A DNA stretch of 50,325 bases from Bacillota bacterium (GTDB taxonomy: Bacteria > Bacillota > Clostridia > Oscillospirales > Ruminococcaceae): NCBI GenBank assembly GCA_023458875.1, contig JAEWXO010000079.1, positions 1 to 50,325 of the forward strand, in the 5' to 3' direction. The position numbers and the translations under genes are program-made. The notes beneath the pieces are model-generated. The model did no database searches. It was given only the letters and a program-made list of their open reading frames with translations, and was not told where the DNA came from. Below are positions 7,367-14,520 of this stretch, in pieces. Each line of letters begins with the position of its first letter. Positions within the stretch are counted from its first letter, which is position 1.

Positions 7367-7850
7367 CATAATCCTCCTCGGACATGTTATCGTAATCATC
7401 TGCTATACCATTTGCAGTATTGCGAATTTTTCGGCAAAGATAATCCATATCACGTCCCTGCAATATATCCACACTGCCGCCGCTTTCCTTTTCAAAAAAA
7501 ATATACATGATGTCAATGACTTCATCATCAGTCAGAATGTCAAGGCTTTCTTCCTTTGCTTCATAAAAAATATCAATTAAAGAGGCTATGGTATCAGCAT
7601 AATCGCTTTGCGAAATATAGGTGCTTTTCATAAATTTTTCGATTATTTTAACAGTTGCACTTTTGCCGAATTCTATTCTATCCTGCATTGAAATAGTTTC
7701 TTTTCCTGCCTGAACAAGCATTATAGCATCCTTTTCGGTTAGGAATAATGCATATTCCATAGATTTTTCATTCAGATTAAGTATATCTGCTTTTTGCTTT
7801 GATAAGTTAAGCTGGTTAATTGAAAATTCAGGTGCTAAATCAAAATTCAT
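7359..7850 (-). CDS. Uncharacterised protein, DUF6323-like
   Basis: 163 residues, acidic and helical; the C terminus NMSEEDYDE is very acidic. The segment ALFLTEKDAIMLVQAGKETISMQDRIEFG is the most distinctive part. From memory it belongs to the DUF6323 family that precedes DUF6179 genes; function unknown. The ribosome binding site (GGAGGTC on the minus strand) is good. It is the first gene of a two-gene operon divergent from the MutS2-like gene, and it lies between two leader-controlled genes linked to ribosome stress, so a role in antibiotic response is possible but inferred. Confidence 0.55.
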   Translation of the reverse strand: MNFDLAPEFSINQLNLSKQKADILNLNEKSMEYALFLTEKDAIMLVQAGKETISMQDRIEFGKSATVKIIEKFMKSTYISQSDYADTIASLIDIFYEAKEESLDILTDDEVIDIMYIFFEKESGGSVDILQGRDMDYLCRKIRNTANGIADDYDNMSEEDYDE

Positions 7851-7883
7851 AAAATGACCTCCAAAATTTATTTATTTTGCCTA

Positions 7884-7912
7884 TTGACAAATGGGTTGAA
7901 ATGTGGTATGAT
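7884..7912 (+). promoter_or_regulatory. Promoter of the MutS2-like gene leader
   Basis: TTGACA (7884-7889), 17-bp spacer, TATGAT (7907-7912). The predicted start near 7919 gives a leader of about 370 nt. Confidence 0.75.
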
Positions 7913-7960
7913 TATAATGTAATATGGGGTTGTTGTAATCGAAATCATATTAGCATTCCT

Positions 7961-7989
7961 ATGTTATCATAATTTTATCGTTTTGTCAA
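7961..7989 (-). promoter_or_regulatory. Divergent promoter for the DUF6323/DUF6179-like operon
   Basis: On the minus strand: TTGACA (7989-7984), 17-bp spacer, TAACAT (7966-7961). The two divergent transcripts would overlap across about 7919-7954, so each could affect the other. Confidence 0.65.
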
Positions 7990-8018
7990 TATGTTTTGCT
8001 TTTGAAAGGATGGTTTTT

Positions 8019-8057
8019 TTGTTAATAGTATCTGTGTCAGGGGTTAACCGCAAGTAA
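8019..8057 (+). CDS. Leader peptide (MLIVSVSGVNRK) before the MutS2-like gene
   Basis: TTG at 8019 follows GAAAGGATGG at good distance and opens a 12-codon frame ending TAA 8055-8057. An in-frame ATG at 8010 would give MVFLLIVSVSGVNRK but abuts the ribosome binding site. The last codons lie inside the hairpin GGTTA...GCAA/TTGC...TAACC (8042-8066), so ribosome stalling on this peptide would change the RNA fold. The role is inferred from the layout. Confidence 0.5.
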   Translation: MLIVSVSGVNRK

Positions 8058-8251
8058 TTGCTAACCTCAAAATGTATATTTTAAGGCATATTTTTGGGTA
8101 TGTCTTTGTTAGTGTACGTTTTTTCACAGAACAACTGTTAATATAAACTATCCTTGTAATATATTGTGGGCATGGTGTATTTACTGTGCTTTATTTTACG
8201 GGATAACTATATCCGCAGGTATCTGTTTAAAGGGTACACTGCGGATTTTTT
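8042..8251 (+). promoter_or_regulatory. Attenuator leader of the MutS2-like gene
   Basis: The hairpin at 8042-8066 overlaps the end of the leader peptide frame. The segment TTTTTGGGTATGTCTTTGTT (about 8091-8110) closely matches the ABC-F leader. It ends in an intrinsic terminator, ATCCGCAG (8211-8218) / CTGCGGAT (8239-8246) with TTTTTTG. A competing short stem GGATA/TATCC (8201-8214) would use the terminator's 5' arm. Located 40 bp before the start codon, it would silence the gene unless antitermination occurs. Confidence 0.7.
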
Positions 8252-8290
8252 GTTTAATAAGATTTAACAGCATAATGAAGGGAAACTATA

Positions 8291-10231
8291 ATGAACAATA
8301 AAACTACACTTGAATTTAATAAGATAATTGAAATGTTAAGCGAATATGCGCTTACTGATAAAGCTAAAGAAAGAATTTCTGAGCTAGCACCATTTCTGCG
8401 GGAAAGTGATGTTTACTCAAACTGTGAGGACACAACTGAGGCAAGAAAAATTCTTGATACAGTCGGCAATCCACCGCTGACACCTTTGAAAAATACCGAG
8501 AAATACTTAGAAACAGCCTCAAAGGGCGGAATGCTTGATCCAAAAGAGCTGACAGAATTCGGACAGTTTCTTTCATCCTGCAGAAGGCTTAAAGCATTCC
8601 TAAAAAAAGCAGAAGCAACGGATACCAAAATAGCTTACTACGGCAATACAATAGACAGCCTTGAGTTTTTATATTATGAGATTGACAGATGCATACGAAA
8701 TGAGCAGGTTGACAGTATGGCATCTAACACTTTGCGGGATATACGCAGAAAAAAAGAGAATACACACACTCAGATTAAGCTAAAGCTTGATGCAATTCTT
8801 AAAGGGAAAAAGGAGTATTTTTCGGACAGCTTTGTTTCAAACCGAAGCGGGCACTTCACACTTCCTGTGAAAAAGGAATATAAAAATCAGGTATCAGGCT
8901 CAGTGATTGATATTTCTGCAACAGGGGCTACTTATTTTATTGAGCCGTCTGCAATTGCAAAATACCGTGAGGAACTGTCTGTGCTTGAAATATCGGAACA
9001 GCGTGAAATCGAGAAGATTTTATATAGCATCGCATCTTGTATTGATGACTTTAAAACAGAAATTAAGCTTAATATTGATGCAATTCAAACACTTGATTTT
9101 ATCTTTGCTAAAGGTAAGCTCAGCAGTTATATGAAAGCAGTTGAAGCTAAAACAAACACACAAGGCTATATAAAAATCACAGGCGGCAGGCACCCGCTTT
9201 TAAAGCAGTCAGAATGTGTACCTCTTGATTTTGAGCTTGGAAACGGAATTAAGGGGATTATAATCACAGGTCCAAATACAGGCGGAAAAACCGTTGCTTT
9301 AAAGACGGTCGGGCTATTTACAATGATGGCGCAGTGCGGACTTCATGTGCCGTGCAGCGAAGCGGATTTATGCATGACAGGGAATATTCTTTGTGATATC
9401 GGTGACGGGCAGAGTATATCAGAAAATCTATCAACTTTTTCATCACATATAAAAAATATCATTGAAATCCTACAGAATACAAATTGCGAATCGCTTGTTT
9501 TACTTGATGAGCTTGGCTCTGGAACGGACCCTGCTGAAGGAATGGGGATTGCAGTTTCAATTCTTGAGGAGCTTAAAAACAGAGGCTGTCTTTTTGTTGC
9601 AACAACACATTATCCTGAGGTTAAGGAATATGCTGAAAAGACGGAGGGGCTTATTAATGCCCGAATGACTTTTGACCGTGAAACACTTGCGCCATTATAT
9701 CAGCTAAAAATCGGTGAGGCAGGAGAAAGCTGTGCATTATATATCGCAAAGCGTCTTGGGTTCCCGCAGAATATGCTGAAAAGAGCATATAATGAAGCCT
9801 ACAAAGAGCAGAAAAAGTCACCAAAGTCCGATTTTTCTGCGGATTTCTTTGAATGTGATTTAAATGAAAGCACACAGATGAAAGTGTCAGCGGATAGAAT
9901 TATTTTAAAGGCGGATAATAAAAAAGCTGTGCAAAGTCATGCTGAAAAGTTTTCAATTGGTGACAGTGTTATAGTTTATCCGGAAAAAAAGCTCGGGATT
10001 ATATGCCAGACGTCTAACGCTAAGGGCGAGCTAGGTGTAATGATACAAAAGAATAAAAGACTTGTGAATCACAAGCGTATAAAGCTTAAAATGCCTGCAT
10101 CAGAGCTTTATCCGCCTGATTATGATTTCTCCGTTATTTTTGATACTGTCGAAAACAGAAAGGCAAGGCATAAGCTTGATAAAGGGCATCATCCTGATGT
10201 GACTGTTCATATAGAGGATGAGCTGAAATAA
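8291..10231 (+). CDS. MutS2-like ATPase lacking the Smr nuclease domain
   Basis: 646 residues compared with about 780 for MutS2. The MutS core lever and clamp helices (1-300) include LDAILKGKKEYF and GHFTLPVKKEYKNQVSG. The ABC ATPase follows (Walker A GPNTGGKT 327-334; Walker B/signature LVLLDELGSGTDPAEG; H-loop TTHYPE). A KOW-like segment (KFSIGDSVIVYPEKKLG) comes near 565. The C-terminal Smr domain is absent; the protein ends VTVHIEDELK. B. subtilis MutS2 is known to act on stalled or collided ribosomes. An Smr-less form with KOW, placed behind a leader-peptide attenuator beside an ABC-F gene, suggests ribosome rescue rather than DNA mismatch repair (inference). Confidence 0.8.
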   Translation: MNNKTTLEFNKIIEMLSEYALTDKAKERISELAPFLRESDVYSNCEDTTEARKILDTVGNPPLTPLKNTEKYLETASKGGMLDPKELTEFGQFLSSCRRLKAFLKKAEATDTKIAYYGNTIDSLEFLYYEIDRCIRNEQVDSMASNTLRDIRRKKENTHTQIKLKLDAILKGKKEYFSDSFVSNRSGHFTLPVKKEYKNQVSGSVIDISATGATYFIEPSAIAKYREELSVLEISEQREIEKILYSIASCIDDFKTEIKLNIDAIQTLDFIFAKGKLSSYMKAVEAKTNTQGYIKITGGRHPLLKQSECVPLDFELGNGIKGIIITGPNTGGKTVALKTVGLFTMMAQCGLHVPCSEADLCMTGNILCDIGDGQSISENLSTFSSHIKNIIEILQNTNCESLVLLDELGSGTDPAEGMGIAVSILEELKNRGCLFVATTHYPEVKEYAEKTEGLINARMTFDRETLAPLYQLKIGEAGESCALYIAKRLGFPQNMLKRAYNEAYKEQKKSPKSDFSADFFECDLNESTQMKVSADRIILKADNKKAVQSHAEKFSIGDSVIVYPEKKLGIICQTSNAKGELGVMIQKNKRLVNHKRIKLKMPASELYPPDYDFSVIFDTVENRKARHKLDKGHHPDVTVHIEDELK

Positions 10232-10245
10232 AGTGTAATAAGAAA

Positions 10246-10280
10246 ACAGTAGTACTATTTTGAGTGCTGCTGTTTTTGTT
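10246..10280 (+). terminator. Intrinsic terminator of the MutS2-like gene
   Basis: ACAGTAGTACT (10246-10256) pairs fully, with two G-U pairs, with AGTGCTGCTGT (10263-10273), followed by TTTTTGTTTT. Confidence 0.8.
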
Positions 10281-10285
10281 TTGTT

Positions 10286-10486
10286 ATGGTTAAAATTTCG
10301 CTATGCATATATCGTTATAATCTCAACTTAATAACTCAGAACAATGATGAAACAAGGTTTGAAGTTATGTATACCCTTAAATATCCAGACGATATTTCTC
10401 TTGAAAACCCTGAAGTATGTTACGCAGAAACCTTAAGCAATAAAAAAGAATACGTACTCATGCTTTTGGGGTCTTTCGCCCGTTAG
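10286..10486 (+). CDS. Hypothetical short frame, doubtful
   Basis: Up to 66 codons; a better start may be ATG 10367 (MYTLKYPDDISLENPE...). There is no clear ribosome binding site and no recognised domain. It lies between the MutS2-like terminator and the MITE-like element, so it may be a fragment of a gene interrupted by insertion. Listed for completeness. Confidence 0.2.
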   Translation: MVKISLCIYRYNLNLITQNNDETRFEVMYTLKYPDDISLENPEVCYAETLSNKKEYVLMLLGSFAR

Positions 10487-10540
10487 GGTGTATCCCATAA
10501 AAAATATTTCTACGGCGGCGAACAGCAGAAGCATTAACCA

Positions 10541-10718
10541 TCCCTTCATAAGTACCTACAGACTTCAATCAAAATGTGAATGTTTCATAGCATCTTTAAT
10601 TAAATTTTCAAATTGTCACAAAACACCCGTGTTGAATTTGTGCAAAAAGTAGATTCTATTTTTATGAGGGCAAATTAATTCACATTTTCAGCCCATTTTG
10701 TAGGTACTTATGAAAGGG
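10541..10718. repeat. MITE-like element or long inverted repeat, about 178 bp
   Basis: The left end CATAAGTACCTACA (10547-10560) and right end TGTAGGTACTTATG (10699-10712) are perfect inverted copies, extended by CCCTT/AAAGGG. Inner arms AATGTGAAT and ATTCACATT continue the pairing after a gap. No coding capacity. It marks the left border of the accessory block carrying the recombinase. It could be a non-autonomous transposon or a recombination or attachment structure. Confidence 0.6.
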
Positions 10719-10773
10719 GATATTTCGCAGAGCAATTTCTCGCCGAATTGTTTTGCAACTCGCCAAAAAAATT

Positions 10774-10805
10774 ACCCCTTTCACTCACAAAAGAATGAAA
10801 GGGGT
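10774..10805 (+). promoter_or_regulatory. Hairpin masking the ribosome binding site of the primase fragment
   Basis: ACCCCTTTCA (10774-10783) pairs perfectly with TGAAAGGGGT (10796-10805). The 3' arm contains AAAGGGG, the ribosome binding site for the TTG start at 10812. The same TGAAAGGGG also occurs at 10711-10719 in the MITE-like end, so the 5' arm could pair with either copy. This suggests translational control or a refolding switch. Confidence 0.5.
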
Positions 10806-10811
10806 TTATTG

Positions 10812-10967
10812 TTGAAAAATGTTTTTGAAGAGATAAGGAATATGGTGGCAATGTCCGATGTGGCAAAGTTTTATGGCTTGCAAATTTCACATTCAGGCAT
10901 GGCTTGTTGTCCATTTCATAATGATAATAAACCAAGTATGAAAATTTATGAAGATAAAGAGGGGTGA
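10812..10967 (+). pseudogene. CHC2 zinc-finger DNA primase, N-terminal fragment
   Basis: 51 codons starting at TTG 10812: KNVFEEIRNMVAMSDVAKFYG, then MACCPFHNDNKPSMKIYEDK. The CCPFHNDNKPS part is the first half of a CHC2 zinc finger, as in DnaG and the primases of plasmids and integrative elements. The second half of the finger (usually FHCFGCG) and the TOPRIM domain are missing; the frame ends just after EDKEG. Probably a deletion relic of a mobile-element replication gene, though it could be expressed as a short peptide. Confidence 0.7.
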
Positions 10968-11362
10968 TGAAGATGTTTGATGATAAGGAAACCTGTTGTT
11001 TTATACACCTTTTGAATCGCTGTCTACATGATGAAAGATTTTATTTGCTTCATGTAAAGGAATATGAAAATATAAAGCCAAATAAAATTCTGCTGGGTTA
11101 TTATGATGATAGATACATTTATATGATTCCAAATACCTTTATTAATGTATCAAATTATCTTCTTAGTCAACATGGATTGAAAGCGTTTAATGTCAGGAAA
11201 ATATTGAGGAATTTATGTGATTTAAAGCTGATAAAGGTGTACTTAAATCTTTCTGATGGAATTCGTTATCGTATTCAGAAAAGGGTAGGCAAGACAAGAA
11301 AAAGATATATAACTTTCAAAAGGGGAGAATTTGAAAAAATATTTAAGGGAGGCTTGTTATAA
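10967..11362 (+). CDS. Hypothetical mobile-element protein
   Basis: 131 residues, basic at the C terminus (YRIQKRVGKTRKRYITFKRGEFEKIF). Its ATG overlaps the stop of the primase fragment (TGATGA). The segment ILLGYYDDRYIYMIPNTFINVSNYL resembles C-terminal parts of element-encoded primase/helicase (DUF927-like) proteins, so it may be the 3' remainder of the same ancestral gene after an internal deletion. No defined function. Confidence 0.5.
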   Translation: MKMFDDKETCCFIHLLNRCLHDERFYLLHVKEYENIKPNKILLGYYDDRYIYMIPNTFINVSNYLLSQHGLKAFNVRKILRNLCDLKLIKVYLNLSDGIRYRIQKRVGKTRKRYITFKRGEFEKIFKGGLL

Positions 11363-11538
11363 TGACTGAACAAACAAATTTTAAAGAAAATCTTACGCAG
11401 GAAGAAATTGATTCTTTGGCTGCTGCTCTTTATTGTGATATAAAAGAATTTTTCAAAACGGAATTAGGTAAGGAACTTATGGAGAAAAGTTCATATAAAT
11501 CAAATCGTAGTAATGAAAAAAATGAAAAAAGTGCGTAA
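11362..11538 (+). CDS. Small acidic/lysine-rich protein of the recombinase element
   Basis: 58 residues, MTEQTNFKENLTQEEIDSLA..., ending NEKNEKSA. The start overlaps the preceding stop (TAATG), a sign of translational coupling, and AAGGGAGG lies upstream. Small proteins of this kind are common just before serine recombinase genes in clostridial elements. Function unknown. Confidence 0.6.
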   Translation: MTEQTNFKENLTQEEIDSLAAALYCDIKEFFKTELGKELMEKSSYKSNRSNEKNEKSA

Positions 11539-11575
11539 AGTGGTCGTTGGAAACTTCATAATAAAAATTTAATTT

Positions 11576-11618
11576 AACGCTTTAAAGCGTTGACAAATTC
11601 CCTGAAAAGTGATATACT
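11576..11618 (+). promoter_or_regulatory. Recombinase promoter with overlapping palindromic operator
   Basis: TTGACA (11590-11595), 17-bp spacer, TATACT (11613-11618). A perfect 16-bp palindrome AACGCTTTAAAGCGTT (11576-11591) overlaps the first bases of the -35, fitting a repressor site. The repressor is not in this fragment. Confidence 0.7.
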
Positions 11619-11666
11619 ATTATTAGGATTTAGATTTGATGTAATACTTAACGAGGAGGGTATTAA

Positions 11667-13259
11667 ATGAAAGCAGTAATATATGCAAGATATTCTTGTG
11701 ACAATCAAAGGGAAGAAAGTATTGAAGGACAGCTTCGTGAATGTAAGGAATTTGCTGAACGAAAAGGAATGACTTTGATAGGTACATATATAGATAGGGC
11801 GATGTCAGCCAAAACTGATAATCGACCGGAATTTCAAAAAATGATAGGGGATAGCTCAAAGGGGTTATTTGATGCAGTAATCGTCTGGAAGCTTGATAGA
11901 TTTGCACGAAACAGATATGACTCAGCTCATAATAAAGCTACACTCCGCAAAAATGGAGTAAAAGTAATATCTGCAACAGAAGTTATATCAGAAGGTGCAG
12001 AGGGAATAATTCTTGAATCTGTACTTGAGGGTTATGCTGAATATTATTCGGCAGAGCTTTCTGAAAAGGTTATTCGTGGCATGACTGAAAATGCTTTGAA
12101 GTGTCAGTTTAATGGTGGGGTGATACCAGTCGGATATACTGTTGATGAAAATAAAAATTTTCACATTGACCCTTTAACAGCACCATTTGTAAAGGATGCA
12201 TTTGAAATGTATTCATCATGCAGAATGATTAAGGATATTGTAATTTATCTCAATGAAAACGGCGTTCGTTCTGGATATGGAAAACCAATGACCAAGACTT
12301 CTGTTACTGCACTTTTAAATAATGTTAAGTATAAGGGGCAATATAAATATCGGGATATATTAATTGATGATGGTGTTCCAAGAATAGTTTCCGATGAGCT
12401 GTTTCAAAAGACACAGGAGAGACTAGAAAAGAATCAGCGTTCCCGTTCACGTTTCAAGGCAAAGACAGAATATTTTTTATCAACAAAACTTATATGTGGT
12501 GACTGTGGCTCATTTATGATAGGTGAGAGCGGAACAGGCAGAGGAAATGCGACATATAACTATTATAAATGTACAAGTGTTAAAAGAAAGCTTGGCTGTC
12601 ATAAAAAATCTATACGAAAAGACTATATTGAAGAGATTGTATTGCATGATGTTTTTGATAAAATGTTTACTGCTGATATGATTAACGATATTGCAGACAG
12701 TGTAATAAAATTGCAGGACAAGGAAAACACAGCACTCCCACTTCTTCAAAAGGAACTTGCAGAGGTTGAAAAGAGTGTAGATAATTTAATTACAGCAATG
12801 CAGATGGGAATGCTAACAAAATCCACAAAAAAACGTCTTGATGAACTTGAAGCTCAAAGAGACGTTATCGAATCAAATATTATTAAGCAGGAAATTCAGC
12901 AAAAAGCTATAACAAGGGAACAGGTTATTATATGGCTGCAAAATATGAAGCAACTTGATTTAGCATCAGATGATAGTAAACGTAAATTGGTTGATAGTTT
13001 TGTAAACTCCGTTTATCTTTATGATGACAGAGTAGTTATTAGTTTTAATTGCAGGGAAGGAGCGAGTAAAATCGCTCTTCCTAATGGTGGAGTTTCGGCT
13101 TGCACGTTATTGGGGGAGCCAATTATGAAAAATCCGAACACATTTATTTTTAAAGATGTGTTCGGATTTTTGTTTTTAACAATAAAAATAAAAAATCTGC
13201 CATGCAAACGGGATAAACCGTTCGCATGGCAGAAAGAAATATGTGTACTTAATATATAA
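11667..13259 (+). CDS. Large serine recombinase (resolvase/integrase)
   Basis: 530 residues. The N-terminal resolvase domain (1-145) has YARYSCDNQREESIEGQL, with the catalytic Ser after YARY, and VIVWKLDRFARN. The recombinase domain follows (about 160-260, NGGVIPVGYTVD), then a zinc ribbon (LICGDCGSFMIG...YKCTSVKRKLGCHKK) and a coiled coil (about 355-420). It should catalyse integration or excision of the element. The start follows GAGGAGGG. Oddly, the last 45 or so codons read through a perfect terminator hairpin at 13128-13171 (MKNPNTFIFKDVFGFLF), so the C terminus after about residue 485 is probably not ancestral and may reflect a lost stop codon or an element boundary. Confidence 0.9.
   Translation: MKAVIYARYSCDNQREESIEGQLRECKEFAERKGMTLIGTYIDRAMSAKTDNRPEFQKMIGDSSKGLFDAVIVWKLDRFARNRYDSAHNKATLRKNGVKVISATEVISEGAEGIILESVLEGYAEYYSAELSEKVIRGMTENALKCQFNGGVIPVGYTVDENKNFHIDPLTAPFVKDAFEMYSSCRMIKDIVIYLNENGVRSGYGKPMTKTSVTALLNNVKYKGQYKYRDILIDDGVPRIVSDELFQKTQERLEKNQRSRSRFKAKTEYFLSTKLICGDCGSFMIGESGTGRGNATYNYYKCTSVKRKLGCHKKSIRKDYIEEIVLHDVFDKMFTADMINDIADSVIKLQDKENTALPLLQKELAEVEKSVDNLITAMQMGMLTKSTKKRLDELEAQRDVIESNIIKQEIQQKAITREQVIIWLQNMKQLDLASDDSKRKLVDSFVNSVYLYDDRVVISFNCREGASKIALPNGGVSACTLLGEPIMKNPNTFIFKDVFGFLFLTIKIKNLPCKRDKPFAWQKEICVLNI
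13128..13177 (+). terminator. Intrinsic terminator inside the recombinase reading frame
   Basis: A perfect 15-bp stem AAAAATCCGAACACA (13128-13142) / TGTGTTCGGATTTTT (13157-13171), then GTTTTT. It lies about 80 bp before the recombinase stop codon, so transcripts reaching it may lack a stop. Confidence 0.85.
13183..13232 (-). terminator. Intrinsic terminator of the ZIP transporter gene
   Basis: CTGCCATGC (13197-13205) / GCATGGCAG (13224-13232) with an inner AACGG/CCGTT. On the minus strand it is followed by a T-rich stretch (complement of 13183-13195). It faces the recombinase terminator tail to tail. Confidence 0.8.
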
Positions 13260-13284
13260 TTAGAATAGTCACATAAAAATTCGT

Positions 13285-14073
13285 TTATCCCAAAGCTACA
13301 TCCAGTATCATCATAAGAACAAACCCGACAGCTGCACCGATTGTTGCAACATTGCTGTGTTCTCCTGACTGTGCCTCTGGAATAAGCTCCTCAATTACAA
13401 CATAGAACATAGCCCCTGCCGCAAATGAGAGTATGTATGGCAAAACAGGCAGTATCAGCGAGGTGAGGAGTATTGTTATAATTGCTCCTATTGGCTCGAC
13501 AATACCTGACAGCGCACCGTATTTAAAAGCTCTCTTTTTGGAAATTCCCGTTCCGACAAGCGGCATTGAAATAATTGCACCCTCAGGGAAGTTCTGAACC
13601 GCAATTCCTATCGCAAGCGCAAATGCAGCAGCGGCGGTGATTGTCGTGCTGCCTGATGCCACTCCTGCGAAAACAACACCGACAGCCATACCCTCAGGGA
13701 TATTGTGGAGAGTTACTGCAAGCACAAGCATAATTGATTTTTCAAACTTTGCTTTTGTACCCTCAGGCTTATCGGAATTTGCATGCAGGTGAGGTACAAT
13801 GTTATCAAGCAACAGCAGAAAGCCTATTCCTATAAGAAATCCGATTGAAGGAGGAAGCCAGGGTATTTCACCGTTTTCCTCAGCCATTTCAAGTGACGGG
13901 ATAATCAGCGACCATACTGACGCCGCTATCATCACGCCCGACGCAAATCCGAGCAACGCTTTCTGAATATTCTGATTTATTTCCTTCCTCATCAGGAAAA
14001 CCATAGCCGAACCAAGTACTGTACCGAGAAACGGTATCGACAGCCCGAGGGAAATGTTTTGAATGTTGTTCAT
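13285..14073 (-). CDS. ZIP-family divalent metal transporter
   Basis: 262 residues with about eight membrane helices. Metal-binding motifs are VTLHNIPEGMAVGV (helix 4, HNxPEG) and IAVQNFPEGAIISMPL (helix 5), where the usual HxxPEG His is Gln, a known ZIP variation. A His-containing loop, NIVPHLHANSD, precedes helix 4. It imports Zn, Fe or Mn into the cytosol. GGAGGTG on the minus strand defines the start. It is divergent from mntP, so the metal uptake and export genes share one intergenic region. Confidence 0.9.
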   Translation of the reverse strand: MNNIQNISLGLSIPFLGTVLGSAMVFLMRKEINQNIQKALLGFASGVMIAASVWSLIIPSLEMAEENGEIPWLPPSIGFLIGIGFLLLLDNIVPHLHANSDKPEGTKAKFEKSIMLVLAVTLHNIPEGMAVGVVFAGVASGSTTITAAAAFALAIGIAVQNFPEGAIISMPLVGTGISKKRAFKYGALSGIVEPIGAIITILLTSLILPVLPYILSFAAGAMFYVVIEELIPEAQSGEHSNVATIGAAVGFVLMMILDVALG

Positions 14074-14105
14074 TTTGACACCTCCGAATTATTTGATTTA
14101 TATAT

Positions 14106-14134
14106 ATCATAGCATATTTTACTGAACATTTCAA
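14106..14134 (-). promoter_or_regulatory. Promoter of the ZIP gene
   Basis: Minus strand TTGAAA (14134-14129), 17-bp spacer, TATGAT (14111-14106). Confidence 0.7.
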
Positions 14135-14200
14135 ATGTTAATATGCAATATATAGAAAATAATAGTTAATTATTTTTGCATAAAATATATCGTGAATGTA

Positions 14201-14229
14201 TTGACATTTTTACGACCACATGTTATAAT
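14201..14229 (+). promoter_or_regulatory. Promoter of the mntP riboswitch transcript
   Basis: TTGACA (14201-14206), 17-bp spacer, TATAAT (14224-14229), directly upstream of the aptamer. Confidence 0.85.
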
Positions 14230-14238
14230 TTATTTTGC

Positions 14239-14350
14239 TTAAGGGAGTAGATGGCGCAATAGCGTGGCAAGTCAACATACTGATTATTCGAAATAATCTG
14301 GCTTGTCTTAAACATTGAGACTTGAGGTGCAATCTGTGCGCCCCGGTCTT
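14239..14350 (+). promoter_or_regulatory. yybP-ykoY (Mn2+) riboswitch aptamer
   Basis: The transcript contains AAGGGAGTAG (14241-14250) and GTCAACATACTG (from 14271), both typical of the yybP-ykoY metal-sensing loops. Pairings are GGCGCA (14253-14258) with TGCGCC (14337-14342), and the inner hairpin GATTATTCGAAATAATC. In this RNA class Mn2+ binds between two docked loops and turns on Mn exporters. The expression platform is the terminator at 14360-14389, before an MntP gene, a typical arrangement. Confidence 0.8.
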
Positions 14351-14359
14351 TTTTTATTG

Positions 14360-14389
14360 GTTCGGGTGTAAAATACCCGGACTTTTTTT
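14360..14389 (+). terminator. Riboswitch expression-platform terminator
   Basis: GTTCGGGT (14360-14367) pairs with ACCCGGAC (14375-14382), with one G-U pair, then TTTTTTT. Expected to form in low Mn2+ and stop transcription before mntP. Another short T-run after CCCCGGTC (14348-14355) could be a first pause site. Confidence 0.75.
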
Positions 14390-14520
14390 GTCGGAGAAAA
14401 TATAAAATATTGTGGTTTCTCAGAGAAGGAAATAATCACAGAGGTGCTTTGATATTAGTATGTAAAAAGATTCACCTTATAGGCTACAAAGACAATTTTT
14501 AAATCGGAGGAGTAAAAATA

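Noticed and set aside
10541..13259. Complete integrative conjugative element
   Set aside because: No conjugation, relaxase or full replication genes, and no matching att direct repeats could be seen; only a remnant is supported.
13019..14134. Minus-strand and alternative-frame ORFs overlapping the recombinase end and the ZIP gene
   Set aside because: No domain, no ribosome binding site, and each lies in the shadow of a well-supported gene.
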